From contig CAYVHL010000009.1 in the NCBI GenBank assembly GCA_964451255.1, positions 11,744-75,743 of the forward strand: DNA of 64,000 nucleotides, written 5' to 3'. Source of the stretch: JAHBTB01 sp964451255 (lineage in GTDB: Bacteria; Armatimonadota; Fimbriimonadia; Fimbriimonadales; Fimbriimonadaceae). The number at the start of each line of letters is the position of its first letter. Within the stretch, counting starts at the first letter, position 1. The notes under the pieces are model-generated. The model ran no database searches and was not told the origin of the DNA. It saw only the letters and a list, made by a program, of their open reading frames with translations. Below, piece by piece: positions 23,569 through 32,938 of this stretch. Made by a program: the position numbers and the translations under genes.

Positions 23569-25752
23569 ATGCGTCCCAGGCCGGTCCTCATTGCCGCCAG
23601 TCTTCTCCTCACGACCGTCTCGCTCGCCCAGCTTCCACCTCCAAAGGGCTTCAGCATCCGCAGGCTCAGCAGCTACCCGCTGATCAATGGAAGCAGTCCT
23701 GGCGGCGCTGCAATGAGCCCAGACGGCCGACACATTGTGTTCAGTTGGAACAAGGACGGCCAACGGATGAAAGACGTTTGGATCCTTGATTTCCCCAACG
23801 GGAAGCCGAAGCAGATCCTAAAGAGCGCCGACGTGCCCCAGTTTCCTCGACAGGAGGACAAGAGGACGGCCCTACAGAAAGATGAACAGGCGCTCTATGA
23901 CGGAGGAATCGGCAGGTACCAGTGGTCGCCCGACAGCAAGGAGATCTTGACCCAATATCGAGGTCGGACTTGGATCTTCAAGCCGGACGGATCGAACTTC
24001 CATCCCCTGTTCGACACCCAGGAGCAGGTGTCCTCGCCCCAGTACTCGCCCGACGGCAAGTACATCTCGTTCATCCGAGGTGGCAACGTGTACCGAGTGG
24101 ACCGCACGAACGGCGCGGTCAAACAACTCACGTTCATGGGCGGAGGCGGCCAGTCGATCGATGGGGTCTGGTGGTCTCCCGACAGCAAGACGCTTGCTGT
24201 GCAGTGGAGCGACAGCACCAAGCAGGGCAAAGGGGTGATGATGGACTTCACCAAGGATCGGGCCGAAGTCGTCAACATCGGGCGCGGTTGGATCGGCGAG
24301 GCGGGCCAGAACATCCGCATAGGGTTCGTCCCAGCAGAAGGCGGGGTTGTGAAGTTTGTCAACGGAATCCCGCGCTACACCTGGATCACCGACTACGCCT
24401 GGTCGCCGGACAGCCGATGGTTCGCCTTCTTCCACATTGACGAGGACTTCAAGACCGCGACCATCAGCGCGGCTATACCCTCGTCCTCACTTCGAGTCGA
24501 CTCGTACACCGAGAAGGCGCCCAAGAACTACATCCCCGACTTCCGCAAACTCGACTGGACGCGGGACAGCAAGAAGATTCTCTTCACTACCGACATCCTT
24601 GACGGCAAATTCGGTTACCGCAGCCTGATGTCGGTCAGCCCGTTTGGCGGCAAGGTAGACAAGGTGTTCGCCAAGGATTTCGACATAGCCGGATTCGAAC
24701 GCCCAAAGAACAGCGACCGGATCATCCTTGCCACCCTTGACCGCAACCCGCTCTGGGTAGACGTCACGGTTTTGGAACCCGACGGGACGACAAAGAAGCA
24801 CGTCGTCTATGAGGACGGTTGCACGACCGCACCGAACTTCGATGACGCATCCTTACCCCTCGTCAGTGACGACGGACGGAGCATGGCGACCTCCGCCAGC
24901 AAACCGACGCTGAACTCCGAACTGTTCGCCTTGGAGCCCAAAGAGGCCAGACTCACCGTGAGTCAGACCGAAGACTTCGACAAGATCGAGTGGGCTGACG
25001 TCACGCCAGTCACGTTCCCGGGGCCGGACGGCGCGACTATCTACGGAACATTGATCACCAAGAAAGGCATCGACAAGACCAAGAAGCACCCCGCCTTCCT
25101 GAGCAACATGTACGCGAACAGCGCACGACAAAGTTGGGGCGGATACAACGAGAACTATGCCGCGAACGAATTGGACATGGTCGTCCTGAAGGTCAACTTC
25201 CGGGCGAGCTGGGGTCAGGGAGGTGAGTTCAATTCGGGCTACTACGAGAAGATGGGCGTCATTGACTCGGAGGAGGCCGTGGCCGCCAAGAAATACTTGG
25301 TCGGGCTCGGCTATGTGAACCCGGACAGGTGCGGGGTCTATGGCTGGAGTTACGGCGGCTTCCTTACCGACATGATCATGCTCACCCAGCCGGGTGCCTT
25401 CGACACCGGCGTCGCCATAGCCGCCGTCACAAATTGGCGGAGCTACAACGAGTGGTACACACGCCGCCGTTTGGGCCTGCCGAAGGACAACGAAGCCGTC
25501 TATAAGAAGTGCTCGCCGGTCGACCACGCCGACGGTCTGCAGGGCAACCTCTTGATGATCCACGGAATGCTCGACGACAACGTCCTATTCCAGGACGACG
25601 TCCAACTGTCCGAACTCATGATCCGCAAGGACAAGCACTTCGACGAGTTCTTCTTCCCAAGATCCGACCACGGGATCAGTCGCGAGCACGAGCGCCCGTT
25701 GGTATGGGAAAAGACGCTCGGATACCTGTACACTAAACTGACAAGACCATGA
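23569..25752 (+). CDS. Secreted S9 family prolyl oligopeptidase-like peptidase
   Basis: A 727-residue exported serine peptidase. A signal peptide (MRPRPVLIAASLLLTTVSLA) is followed by a beta-propeller with repeated WSPDSK/YSPDGK phrases, then an alpha/beta-hydrolase domain. The catalytic triad is readable: Ser594 in GWSYGG, Asp669 or 670 in MLDDNV and His701 in SDHG. DPP IV-like (S9B) and acylaminoacyl (S9C) types share this plan. It likely trims peptides in the periplasm. Its stop overlaps the ATG of the next gene. Confidence 0.9.
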   Translation: MRPRPVLIAASLLLTTVSLAQLPPPKGFSIRRLSSYPLINGSSPGGAAMSPDGRHIVFSWNKDGQRMKDVWILDFPNGKPKQILKSADVPQFPRQEDKRTALQKDEQALYDGGIGRYQWSPDSKEILTQYRGRTWIFKPDGSNFHPLFDTQEQVSSPQYSPDGKYISFIRGGNVYRVDRTNGAVKQLTFMGGGGQSIDGVWWSPDSKTLAVQWSDSTKQGKGVMMDFTKDRAEVVNIGRGWIGEAGQNIRIGFVPAEGGVVKFVNGIPRYTWITDYAWSPDSRWFAFFHIDEDFKTATISAAIPSSSLRVDSYTEKAPKNYIPDFRKLDWTRDSKKILFTTDILDGKFGYRSLMSVSPFGGKVDKVFAKDFDIAGFERPKNSDRIILATLDRNPLWVDVTVLEPDGTTKKHVVYEDGCTTAPNFDDASLPLVSDDGRSMATSASKPTLNSELFALEPKEARLTVSQTEDFDKIEWADVTPVTFPGPDGATIYGTLITKKGIDKTKKHPAFLSNMYANSARQSWGGYNENYAANELDMVVLKVNFRASWGQGGEFNSGYYEKMGVIDSEEAVAAKKYLVGLGYVNPDRCGVYGWSYGGFLTDMIMLTQPGAFDTGVAIAAVTNWRSYNEWYTRRRLGLPKDNEAVYKKCSPVDHADGLQGNLLMIHGMLDDNVLFQDDVQLSELMIRKDKHFDEFFFPRSDHGISREHERPLVWEKTLGYLYTKLTRP

Positions 25753-26312
25753 AGACACTGCTCAAAACCCTGCTCTTGACCGTCGCCGTAGCCCCGTTCT
25801 GCCTGTCTGGCGCAACCGGCCGGTCGCCGAGCGATGCGCCCATGCCCGCCGACAAGGTGATCGCCAAGGCCTGCGACCAAGCGAAGACCTCCAAGAAAGA
25901 CGTCTTGGTGCTCTTCCACGCTTCGTGGTGCGGTTGGTGCAAGAAACTGGACGAGGTTTTCTCAGACCCCAAGGTAAAGGCTGTCATCAACCGGGCATAT
26001 GTCGTCACTTACCTGGACGTCCTTGAGAACGGGGACAAGAAGTCGCTCGAAAACCCGGGCGGCGAAAAGATGCTCGAACAGTGGGACGGCAAGGACCAGG
26101 GCATCCCGTACTACGTCGTTCTCAGCTCGAACGGGCGTCGGCTCGCCGATTCTCGCTACAAAGGAACGGACGGCAAGCTCACGAACATGGGCTGTCCGGC
26201 CGAACCGCAGGAGATCGACGCGTTCATGACCCTTCTCAAAAGGAGCACGAAGCTCAAGTCCGACGAAGAGAAGGCCCTTCGCGCTCGGTTCGGCAAAGTA
26301 AAGGGCGGCTAG
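25749..26312 (+). CDS. Exported thioredoxin-fold protein
   Basis: A 187-residue exported protein with a signal (LLKTLLLTVAVAPFCLSGA) and a DsbD-gamma/Thioredoxin_7-like domain. The redox motif is WCGWCKK in FHASWCGWCKKLDEVF, and a cis-proline region follows in GIPYYVVLSSNG. A CxxC of this type normally reduces or isomerises disulfides in the envelope. It is coupled to the S9 peptidase by ATGA overlap, which suggests a role in handling that enzyme or its products. Confidence 0.85.
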   Translation: MKTLLKTLLLTVAVAPFCLSGATGRSPSDAPMPADKVIAKACDQAKTSKKDVLVLFHASWCGWCKKLDEVFSDPKVKAVINRAYVVTYLDVLENGDKKSLENPGGEKMLEQWDGKDQGIPYYVVLSSNGRRLADSRYKGTDGKLTNMGCPAEPQEIDAFMTLLKRSTKLKSDEEKALRARFGKVKGG

Positions 26313-26320
26313 TGCCTCGG

Positions 26321-26701
26321 TCAGTCGTCCAGCGTCGCGGCGTATGCTTCAGGAGAAAGTAGCGCCGCGACCGAGGCCGTGTCGTCGACCTTGATCTTGA
26401 CCATCCACCCTTGCCCATAGGGGTCAGTGTTCACAAGCTCGCTCTGGGCCGTCAGTGATCCGTTGACGTCGGTCACTTCCCCCGCGACCGGGGCATAAAG
26501 GTCGCTGACGGTCTTCACGCTTTCGACCGTGCCGAACGTCTCGTCCAAGGCAAGAACTCGCCCTTGCGTCGGTAAATCAACGTAAACGACGTCGCCAAGT
26601 TCGGACTGCGCGTGCTCGGTGATGCCGATCGTGGCGATGTCGCCTTCGAGTCGCACCCACTCGTGCGACTTGGTGTACTTGAGGTCGTTGGGGACGTTCA
26701 C
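26321..26701 (-). CDS. gcvH: Glycine cleavage system H protein
   Basis: A 126-residue lipoyl carrier that shuttles the aminomethyl group between the P and T proteins. The lipoylation lysine is K63 in ETFGTVESVKTVSDLYAP. SHEWVRLEGDIATIGITEHA and the C-terminal GWMVKIKVDD are typical. Length matches the family (about 125-130). gcvT and gcvP are not in the window, and no glycine riboswitch was recognised upstream. It is divergent from trmD. Confidence 0.95.
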   Translation of the reverse strand: MNVPNDLKYTKSHEWVRLEGDIATIGITEHAQSELGDVVYVDLPTQGRVLALDETFGTVESVKTVSDLYAPVAGEVTDVNGSLTAQSELVNTDPYGQGWMVKIKVDDTASVAALLSPEAYAATLDD

Positions 26702-26742
26702 TTGTGCCGAGGAGAATACCAGTCGGTTACACTCCTTGCGAA

Positions 26743-27450
26743 ATGCGCGTGGCGTTTGTGACCTTGTTCCCTGAGATGATCCATCAGGCAGTGGGTCACA
26801 GCATCCTGTCGCGGGCCGCCGCCGCCGGGTTGGTCCGGTTCGAAACGTCGAACCCCCGCGACTTCGCGACGGACAAACATCGGACAGTGGACGACAGCAG
26901 CTACGGCGGTGGGCCAGGCATGGTCATGATGGCCCCAGTCGTGGCCGGAGCGCTGGCAAGCCTTAGGCCCGGGCCTGAGACCGCGGTCGTCCTGACCGAT
27001 CCGGCCGGTGACCAGTTCACTCAGTCGCACGCGCGCGAACTCGCCACCAACGAGGACGTCATCTTCATCTGCGGACACTACGAAGGCGTGGACGAACGCG
27101 TGCGCCTAAAGCTCGCGACCCACTGCTTGACAATCGGAGATTACGTCCTCACAGGCGGTGAACTGCCTGCCCTGGTCATGGCGGACGCTGTCGTCCGGCT
27201 TCGAGAAGGGGTTCTCGGCGACCCCGCCAGCCATGAGGACGACAGCCACTCCGACGGCCTGCTTGGCTTCCCTCTCTACACACGGCCCGCTGAATGGCAG
27301 GGCCTCGCCGTCCCACCTGTGCTCATGTCCGGCGACCATGGCGCGATCGCCAAATGGCGAAGGCAGCAGCAGATGGTCAGAACCCGTCGGCATCGGCCTG
27401 ACCTCTTCGCACGAGCGGGCCTACGCGGCGAAGATATCGATCTGTTATAA
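26743..27450 (+). CDS. trmD: tRNA (guanine-N1)-methyltransferase
   Basis: A 235-residue SPOUT methyltransferase that places m1G at position 37 of tRNA, preventing frameshifting. The deep trefoil-knot motifs are ICGHYEGVDERV and IGDYVLTGGELPALVMADA. YGGGPGMVM and LYTRPAEWQG are also normal for TrmD. The ATG at 26743 gives MRVAFVTLFPEM, the usual start; earlier frame starts are discarded. It heads trmD-rplS-lepB; rpsP and rimM are not directly upstream. Confidence 0.95.
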   Translation: MRVAFVTLFPEMIHQAVGHSILSRAAAAGLVRFETSNPRDFATDKHRTVDDSSYGGGPGMVMMAPVVAGALASLRPGPETAVVLTDPAGDQFTQSHARELATNEDVIFICGHYEGVDERVRLKLATHCLTIGDYVLTGGELPALVMADAVVRLREGVLGDPASHEDDSHSDGLLGFPLYTRPAEWQGLAVPPVLMSGDHGAIAKWRRQQQMVRTRRHRPDLFARAGLRGEDIDLL

Positions 27451-27535
27451 TCCTGGCTCCGTGGGTGTCTTGGTCGGCACTCCTGGGCCGTTGCCCTGTA
27501 CCGACCGACAACCGCGTTAGAAGGTTTTTGAAGCC

Positions 27536-27886
27536 ATGTCGAAACAGGCGATCCTCGATAGCGTCGTCCAGCCTTTTCTCAAGGACGATCTGCCGGACAT
27601 CCGGCCCGGCGACACCGTGCGGGCGCACGTCAAGGTGCGTGAAGCCGGCAAAGAACGTATCCAGATATTTGAAGGCCTCGTGATCGCCGAGCGCCATGGT
27701 GGGATCGACCGGAACGTCACCGTCCGAAAGATCAGCAACGGCGTGGGTGTCGAGCGGACCTTCCCGCTACACTCTCCCAACATCGCGAAGTTTGAAGTGC
27801 TCCGCCACGGAAAGATCCGACGGGCGAAGCTCTACTATCTCCGCGACAAAGTCGGCAAAGCCGCCAGGATCGAAGAGAAGCGCTGA
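27536..27886 (+). CDS. rplS: Ribosomal protein bL19
   Basis: A 116-residue large-subunit protein located at the 30S-50S interface. IRPGDTVRAHVKVREAGKER, IQIFEGLVIAERHGG, VGVERTFPLHSPNI and RRAKLYYLRDKVGKAARI are all standard. Length is normal. Its ATG follows an AGAAGG-like ribosome site. It sits 85 bases after trmD and only five before lepB, so the three probably form one transcript. Confidence 0.97.
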   Translation: MSKQAILDSVVQPFLKDDLPDIRPGDTVRAHVKVREAGKERIQIFEGLVIAERHGGIDRNVTVRKISNGVGVERTFPLHSPNIAKFEVLRHGKIRRAKLYYLRDKVGKAARIEEKR

Positions 27887-27891
27887 TCCCT

Positions 27892-28857
27892 GTGTTTCCC
27901 CTCTGGTCTCTAGTCGCACAAGCTCAAACGTCGGGGGCCATCCAGTGGATCGACAAGCTGGCGCGGGCACCGATCAGCAAGATCGTCATCTTTGCAGCGA
28001 TCGGCACGGCCATACGTGTCTTGCTTTTCAATTACCTGACCAAGACGCCGCTCCATCAGCGATTCGGTTCGTATAAGGCCGCACAGTACATCAACGAGTT
28101 TTCTGACGCGGTGGTCTATTCGGCCATCGTCGTCTTTATGTTGGTCCGGCCTTTCGCCATCCAGACGTTCGTCATCCCTTCAGGGTCGATGGTGGACACG
28201 CTCCGCCTGAGCGACTACATCGTGGCGAACAAGTGGGTTTATCGGGTGAGCGACCCACAGTACGGAGACATCATTGTCTTCAAACCACCGAAACAAGGGC
28301 TTGTTGGCAACGAAAGCCCGGAGGACACCGATTACATCAAGCGATTGATCGGCAAGCCGGGCGACATCATCGAACTCAAGGACAAAATCGTCTATCGCAA
28401 CGGTGTGGCGTTGGACGAGCCCTACGTCGATTACACCTTGCCTGGCCCGCACAACAACATGGACGAGGTCATGCCAAAGGCCGACTGGCCGAATGAGAAG
28501 CTTCCCGATTGGAAGCTCGCGATCATCGACGGCAAACCATGGCCGGTGCAAATGATGGACGGCTTCACCGACTACGCTGGATTTGACGCGCCGAGGCAGA
28601 TGCAGAACCTGGCGCCGGAATATCGGACAGAAGACCCGGAAATGCAACGACGCCTGAAGGAAGCTCCTCCAGCCAAGATTCCGCCTGGCTACTACCTGTT
28701 CATGGGTGACAACCGCAACGGATCGTATGACGGCCGCGCATGGGGTCTGGTGCCTCGTGAATCGATCGTCGGCAAGGCCTGGTTTATCTGGATGCCGGTC
28801 AGCCGCTTCAAATGGCTGGACATCAGTCCGAAGTATCCTGACTCGCCAAAGAAGTAA
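27892..28857 (+). CDS. lepB: Signal peptidase I
   Basis: A 321-residue membrane serine protease that cuts signal peptides from exported proteins. There are two N-terminal membrane segments. The catalytic dyad is Ser99 in FVIPSGSM and Lys150 in DTDYIKRLIGKPGD, and the last box is GYYLFMGDNRNGSYDGRAWG. An insert of about 80 residues between boxes D and E makes it longer than the minimal form. The GTG start lies five bases after rplS. Confidence 0.95.
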   Translation: MFPLWSLVAQAQTSGAIQWIDKLARAPISKIVIFAAIGTAIRVLLFNYLTKTPLHQRFGSYKAAQYINEFSDAVVYSAIVVFMLVRPFAIQTFVIPSGSMVDTLRLSDYIVANKWVYRVSDPQYGDIIVFKPPKQGLVGNESPEDTDYIKRLIGKPGDIIELKDKIVYRNGVALDEPYVDYTLPGPHNNMDEVMPKADWPNEKLPDWKLAIIDGKPWPVQMMDGFTDYAGFDAPRQMQNLAPEYRTEDPEMQRRLKEAPPAKIPPGYYLFMGDNRNGSYDGRAWGLVPRESIVGKAWFIWMPVSRFKWLDISPKYPDSPKK

Positions 28858-28870
28858 GTTCCCGCTTTGG

Positions 28871-30406
28871 TTACCGGAACTTCTCCAGGTTCTTTTCCAG
28901 CATTGTCCTGACTTCGACCGCCTTGGCATCGTAAGCTGACTTGTCGGCCCACGTCTCGCGCTGATGCAGGGCGTCACTCGGCACACCTTCGCAGCTTTGC
29001 GGCACAGACAACCCGAAGATCGGCTCGGTCTGGAACTCGCTCTTGTCCAGCGAACCGTCCAGGGCCGCGTGCAACAGAGCACGGGTGTGTTTCAAGGACA
29101 TCCGATGGCCCACGCCGTATGGTCCGCCTGTCCAGCCTGTATTCACAAGCCAGACGGACACGTCGTGCTTGCGCACCTTTTCCTTCAGGAGCTCGGCGTA
29201 CACCTTAGGCGGCAAAGGCAGGAACGGGTGTCCGAAGCACGCGCTGAACGTCGCTTCTGGCTCCGATACTCCCGCCTCGGTGCCCGCGACCTTTGCGGTG
29301 TAACCGTTCAGGAAGTGGTCCATCGTCTGGGCCGGGTTCAACTTGCTGATCGGAGGTAGGACGCCGAAGGCGTCGCAGGTCAAAAAGAAGATGTTCTTAG
29401 GGTGTCCGCCGACGCTTGGGTGCACCGCCCCCTCGATGTACTCAACTGGGTAGGCGCAACGGGTGTTCTCGGTCTTGGACGAGTCGTCGTAGTCTGGGAC
29501 GCGGTCGTCCAGAAGCATCACATTTTCAAGGACCGATCCAAATCTGATCGCGTTCCAAATCTGCGGTTCTCCCTCCTTGCTGAGCTTGATGCACTTCGCG
29601 TAACAGCCGCCCTCGATATTGAAGACGCCTTCGTCCGTCCAGCCGTGCTCATCGTCTCCGATCAGTGCCCGGTTGGGGTCGGCCGACAAAGTCGTCTTGC
29701 CGGTGCCACTGAGTCCAAAGAACAACGCAGTGTCCCCAGCCGGGCCAATGTTGGCGGAGCAGTGCATGCTCATGACCCCCTTCAAAGGCAAGAGGAAGTT
29801 CATGATCGTAAACACGCACTTCTTCATTTCCCCGGCATATTGGGTGCCCATGATGACGAGCTCTCGGTCGGTCATGTTGAGGGCGATAACAGCGTCGCCG
29901 CGTGTGTTGTCCACCTTGGGGTCGCAAGTCTCGGTGCACATGTCAAGCACCGTCCAATCCGGTTCGTAGCTCTTGAGCTCATCCCTTGTGGGACGGATCA
30001 ACAGTGCCCTGATGAACAGGGCGTGCCACGCCTTTTCAACGATGAACCGCGCCTTGATCCGGTGGGCCGGGTCTGCGCCGCCGTATGTGTCGACAACGTA
30101 AAGCGTCTTGTCTTTGACGCTCTTCACCGCCTTCGCTCGGAGGTAAGCGAACTGTTCGGGCGAGACCGAGATGTTGTTGTCCCACCAAACCTTATCCTCG
30201 GTCGTCGCGTCGCGGACGGTGACCTTGTCCTTTGGTGTCCGACCCGTGTACTTGTGGGTCATAGCGGTGAAGGCGCCGTTGTCCGCCAGTTCCCCCTCGC
30301 CGTTACGGATCGCGTGCTCGACGAGCTCGGGAGCGGAAAGGTTGTAGTGGACGATTTTGGCGGTAGAAAGATCGAATCGAGTGGTTGCAGGTGATGTCAT
30401 GCTCAT
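28871..30406 (-). CDS. pckA: Phosphoenolpyruvate carboxykinase (ATP)
   Basis: A 511-residue enzyme converting oxaloacetate and ATP to PEP, CO2 and ADP, the first committed step of gluconeogenesis. The kinase-1a loop is GLSGTGKTTLS, the kinase-2 Asp is in LIGDDEHGW, and HKYTGRTPKDKVTV is the oxaloacetate-binding arginine region. CFGHPFLPLPP also fits. Length is somewhat below the usual 530. It converges on lepB with a 13-base gap. Confidence 0.96.
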   Translation of the reverse strand: MSMTSPATTRFDLSTAKIVHYNLSAPELVEHAIRNGEGELADNGAFTAMTHKYTGRTPKDKVTVRDATTEDKVWWDNNISVSPEQFAYLRAKAVKSVKDKTLYVVDTYGGADPAHRIKARFIVEKAWHALFIRALLIRPTRDELKSYEPDWTVLDMCTETCDPKVDNTRGDAVIALNMTDRELVIMGTQYAGEMKKCVFTIMNFLLPLKGVMSMHCSANIGPAGDTALFFGLSGTGKTTLSADPNRALIGDDEHGWTDEGVFNIEGGCYAKCIKLSKEGEPQIWNAIRFGSVLENVMLLDDRVPDYDDSSKTENTRCAYPVEYIEGAVHPSVGGHPKNIFFLTCDAFGVLPPISKLNPAQTMDHFLNGYTAKVAGTEAGVSEPEATFSACFGHPFLPLPPKVYAELLKEKVRKHDVSVWLVNTGWTGGPYGVGHRMSLKHTRALLHAALDGSLDKSEFQTEPIFGLSVPQSCEGVPSDALHQRETWADKSAYDAKAVEVRTMLEKNLEKFR

Positions 30407-30530
30407 CGTGAGGATCCTGGGCCCGTCGCCGTTGGCGGGTGCCTGCTTCTCTCTCGGGGGTCAGTGTACCGAAGCCCTTGAGAGGCCCATCCGGTAAGCT
30501 GGGCCCACCTTAGCGGGATCGGGTGAAGAC

Positions 30531-30818
30531 GTGCCAAGACGCCAGGTATTGGATCAAATTGAGCTGAAGTCTGCCCTCTCGGGCCTATCTGGATGGGAGG
30601 TCGTCGACGGGAAGTTGACCAAGACCTTCAAGAACAGGTCGTATTCCCACGGCGTCCTCTTCACCGTCGCGATCGCCCAAGCGGCCGAGGCGATGGACCA
30701 CCACCCTGACCTCACATTGACATGGCCGAGCGTCAAGGTTGAGACGAGCACCCACGACGCGGGCGGTGTCACTCCCATGGACATCGAGTTGGCCAAGAGG
30801 ATCGAGGCCCTGGCCTGA
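30531..30818 (+). CDS. Pterin-4a-carbinolamine dehydratase
   Basis: A 95-residue protein matching the PCD/DCoH family: LSGWEVVDGKLTKTFKNRSY, then DHHPDLTLTWPSVKVETSTH, which holds the catalytic histidines. It regenerates tetrahydropterin cofactor after aromatic hydroxylation, but no hydroxylase is encoded here, and bacterial members also have other roles. Start is a GTG after GAAGAC. The stop overlaps the aroC ATG by one base (TGATG). Confidence 0.9.
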   Translation: MPRRQVLDQIELKSALSGLSGWEVVDGKLTKTFKNRSYSHGVLFTVAIAQAAEAMDHHPDLTLTWPSVKVETSTHDAGGVTPMDIELAKRIEALA

Positions 30819-31903
30819 TGTCGAGCGTCACCGGGACTCTCTTTCGCGTCAGCACCTTCGGCGAGTCGCACGGCCCCGCAGTCGGCGTCGTCGTCGACGG
30901 ATGCCCTTCCCTCCTTCCTCTGACCGAATCGGTCGTGCAGAAGGAACTGGACCGTCGGAGACCCGGCCAGAGCAAGCTCGTCACCCAGCGCAAGGAGTCC
31001 GACACCGTCGAGATCCTAAGCGGGGTGTTGGACGGCCTGACACTGGGCACACCGATCGCCATGCTCGTCCGTAACAACGACCAGCGCGGACGGGACTACG
31101 ATGAGATCAAGGAAAAGTACCGGCCCAGCCACGCGGATTTCGCCTATGACCAGAAGTACGGCGTCCGGGCTTGGAGCGGGGGCGGCCGGGCGTCTGCCCG
31201 CGAGACGATCGGCAGGGTCGCCGCCGGGGCCATAGCGAAGGAGTTCTTACGCATCCGACACGGTGTCGAGATAGTCGCCTGGGTGGATTCCGTCCAGGCG
31301 ATCCAGGCCGAGATCGACCCTCTGACCGTCACGCTCGCCCAGGTCGAGGCCCAGATCGTGCGTTGCCCGGATGCCGTCGTCGCGGCCCGAATGGTCGAAC
31401 TGATCGAACAGGTGCGGAAAGAGGGTGACTCAGTCGGCGGATGCGTGCGATGCGTCGCCCGTGGGGTACCCAGCGGATGGGGCGAGCCAGTGTTCGACAA
31501 GCTTGAGGCAGACCTCGCCAAGGCTCTTATGAGCCTACCGGCCAGCAAGGGTTTTGAGATCGGGAGCGGGTTCGCGGGAACGTTGCTCCGTGGAACCCAA
31601 CATAACGACCCCTATCGGGCCGACCGGGCCAAGCAGGTGACGACAACTAAGAACGACAGCGGCGGCATCCAGGGTGGGATCAGCATCGGCATGCCGGTGA
31701 CGATGAGGGTCGCCTTCAAGCCGGTAGCCACCGTCATGCACGAGCAGGACACAGTCGACGTCCGCCATGAGAACACGACCATCAAGGGGAAAGGGCGCCA
31801 TGACCCTTGCGTCCTTCCACGCGCTGTGCCCATGGTCGAAGCGATGGTCGCGCTCGTGCTGGCCGACCACGCCCTCCGCCAAGCTGCGATAGCGCACCCT
31901 TAG
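30818..31903 (+). CDS. aroC: Chorismate synthase
   Basis: A 361-residue FMN-dependent enzyme that converts EPSP to chorismate, the end of the shikimate pathway. Signature regions are FRVSTFGESHGPAVGVVVDG, RRPGQSKLVTQRKESD, SGGGRASARETIGRVAAGA and the C-terminal KGRHDPCVLPRAVPMVEAM. Length is normal. It is coupled to the pterin dehydratase; no other aro gene is present. Confidence 0.97.
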   Translation: MSSVTGTLFRVSTFGESHGPAVGVVVDGCPSLLPLTESVVQKELDRRRPGQSKLVTQRKESDTVEILSGVLDGLTLGTPIAMLVRNNDQRGRDYDEIKEKYRPSHADFAYDQKYGVRAWSGGGRASARETIGRVAAGAIAKEFLRIRHGVEIVAWVDSVQAIQAEIDPLTVTLAQVEAQIVRCPDAVVAARMVELIEQVRKEGDSVGGCVRCVARGVPSGWGEPVFDKLEADLAKALMSLPASKGFEIGSGFAGTLLRGTQHNDPYRADRAKQVTTTKNDSGGIQGGISIGMPVTMRVAFKPVATVMHEQDTVDVRHENTTIKGKGRHDPCVLPRAVPMVEAMVALVLADHALRQAAIAHP

Positions 31904-31949
31904 ACGGCATGTCGGCCCATATAGAGCGGACCAACTGTCACAATTCGCA

Positions 31950-32741
31950 TTGGTGGCGCTAGTAGCAGAACATCCGCAAGCGAACACCGTCGGCAGGGTG
32001 CAAGCCTCCGACGTGGACTTCTATTACAGCTCGACCCAAGCTCTCCACCGCGTCTCCCTGGTCGCCGAGCCACGTCAAGTCACGGCCCTTATCGGCCCCT
32101 CCGGCTGTGGCAAATCGACGTTCCTGCGCTGCATAAACCGCATGAACGACCTCATCGACGGGATCAAGTTGACGGGAAAAGTGACGATCGACGGCCACGA
32201 CATCTACGGGCCTGAAGTCGACGTCGTCGAGTTGCGGAAGTCCGTGGGCATGGTTTTCCAAAAACCGAACCCGTTTCCCATGTCGATCTACGACAACATC
32301 GCGTTCGGACCTAGGATCCACGGGATCCGACGCAAGCCCGACCTAGACGAGATCGTCGAGAGATGCCTCTCAAAGGCAGCGCTCTGGCCCGAGGTCAAGG
32401 ATAAACTCCACCAAAGCGGCCTCAGCTTGTCAGGTGGCCAACAGCAAAGGCTCTGTATCGCCAGGACCATCGCCGTCGACCCCGAGATCATCCTCATGGA
32501 CGAGCCATGCTCTGCCCTCGACCCAGTCGCCACGGCGCGGATCGAAGACCTGATGATCGAACTCAAAGACAACTACACGATCATCATCGTCACCCACAAC
32601 ATGCAGCAGGCGCAGCGCACGAGCGACGTCACAGCGTTCTTCATGGAGGGGCGGGTCGTAGAGTTTGCGGCCACCCAAGATATCTTTTTGAACCCCAGGA
32701 ACCAGAAGACTGAGGACTATATCTCAGGCAGATTTGGCTGA
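31950..32741 (+). CDS. pstB: Phosphate ABC transporter ATP-binding protein
   Basis: A 263-residue ATPase. Walker A is GPSGCGKST, the signature is LSGGQQQRLC, Walker B is ILMDEP and the H-loop is in IIIVTHNMQQAQR. KSVGMVFQKPNPFPMSIYDN and FLRCINRMNDL are specific for PstB. It would power phosphate import with PstA and PstC, but pstS, pstC, pstA and phoU are all missing nearby. Start is TTG at 31950 or the next codon GTG; no ATG is available. Confidence 0.92.
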   Translation: MVALVAEHPQANTVGRVQASDVDFYYSSTQALHRVSLVAEPRQVTALIGPSGCGKSTFLRCINRMNDLIDGIKLTGKVTIDGHDIYGPEVDVVELRKSVGMVFQKPNPFPMSIYDNIAFGPRIHGIRRKPDLDEIVERCLSKAALWPEVKDKLHQSGLSLSGGQQQRLCIARTIAVDPEIILMDEPCSALDPVATARIEDLMIELKDNYTIIIVTHNMQQAQRTSDVTAFFMEGRVVEFAATQDIFLNPRNQKTEDYISGRFG

Positions 32742-32821
32742 TTTCTGCCTGGTTCTCATGATTTCTCGTAACGTCACTGGCGTCATCCGTCCGTTACTTG
32801 TGTCACAAAGAAGGCTGACCG

Positions 32822-32833
32822 TTGACGCGTCAA
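32822..32833. promoter_or_regulatory. 12-bp perfect palindrome upstream of a sensor-like gene
   Basis: TTGACGCGTCAA is a perfect dyad about 105 bases before the ATG at 32939. It could be an operator or a chance match. TTGACT at 32881 could serve as a -35, but no -10 box at the right distance was seen. Confidence 0.25.
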
Positions 32834-32938
32834 AGCGCTACGGCCGGCCGGGTTGGAGAGGGAGAAGCCACACCCAAGGTTTGACTTTATGAGGATTCGG
32901 CGCGCAAGGTCCTCGCGGACCGCAATTGAAGGGGCATC

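Noticed and set aside
29402..30394. 330-codon plus-strand frame inside pckA
   Set aside because: It is fully antisense to pckA, which has complete motifs. The product has no domain and a shadow-like composition.
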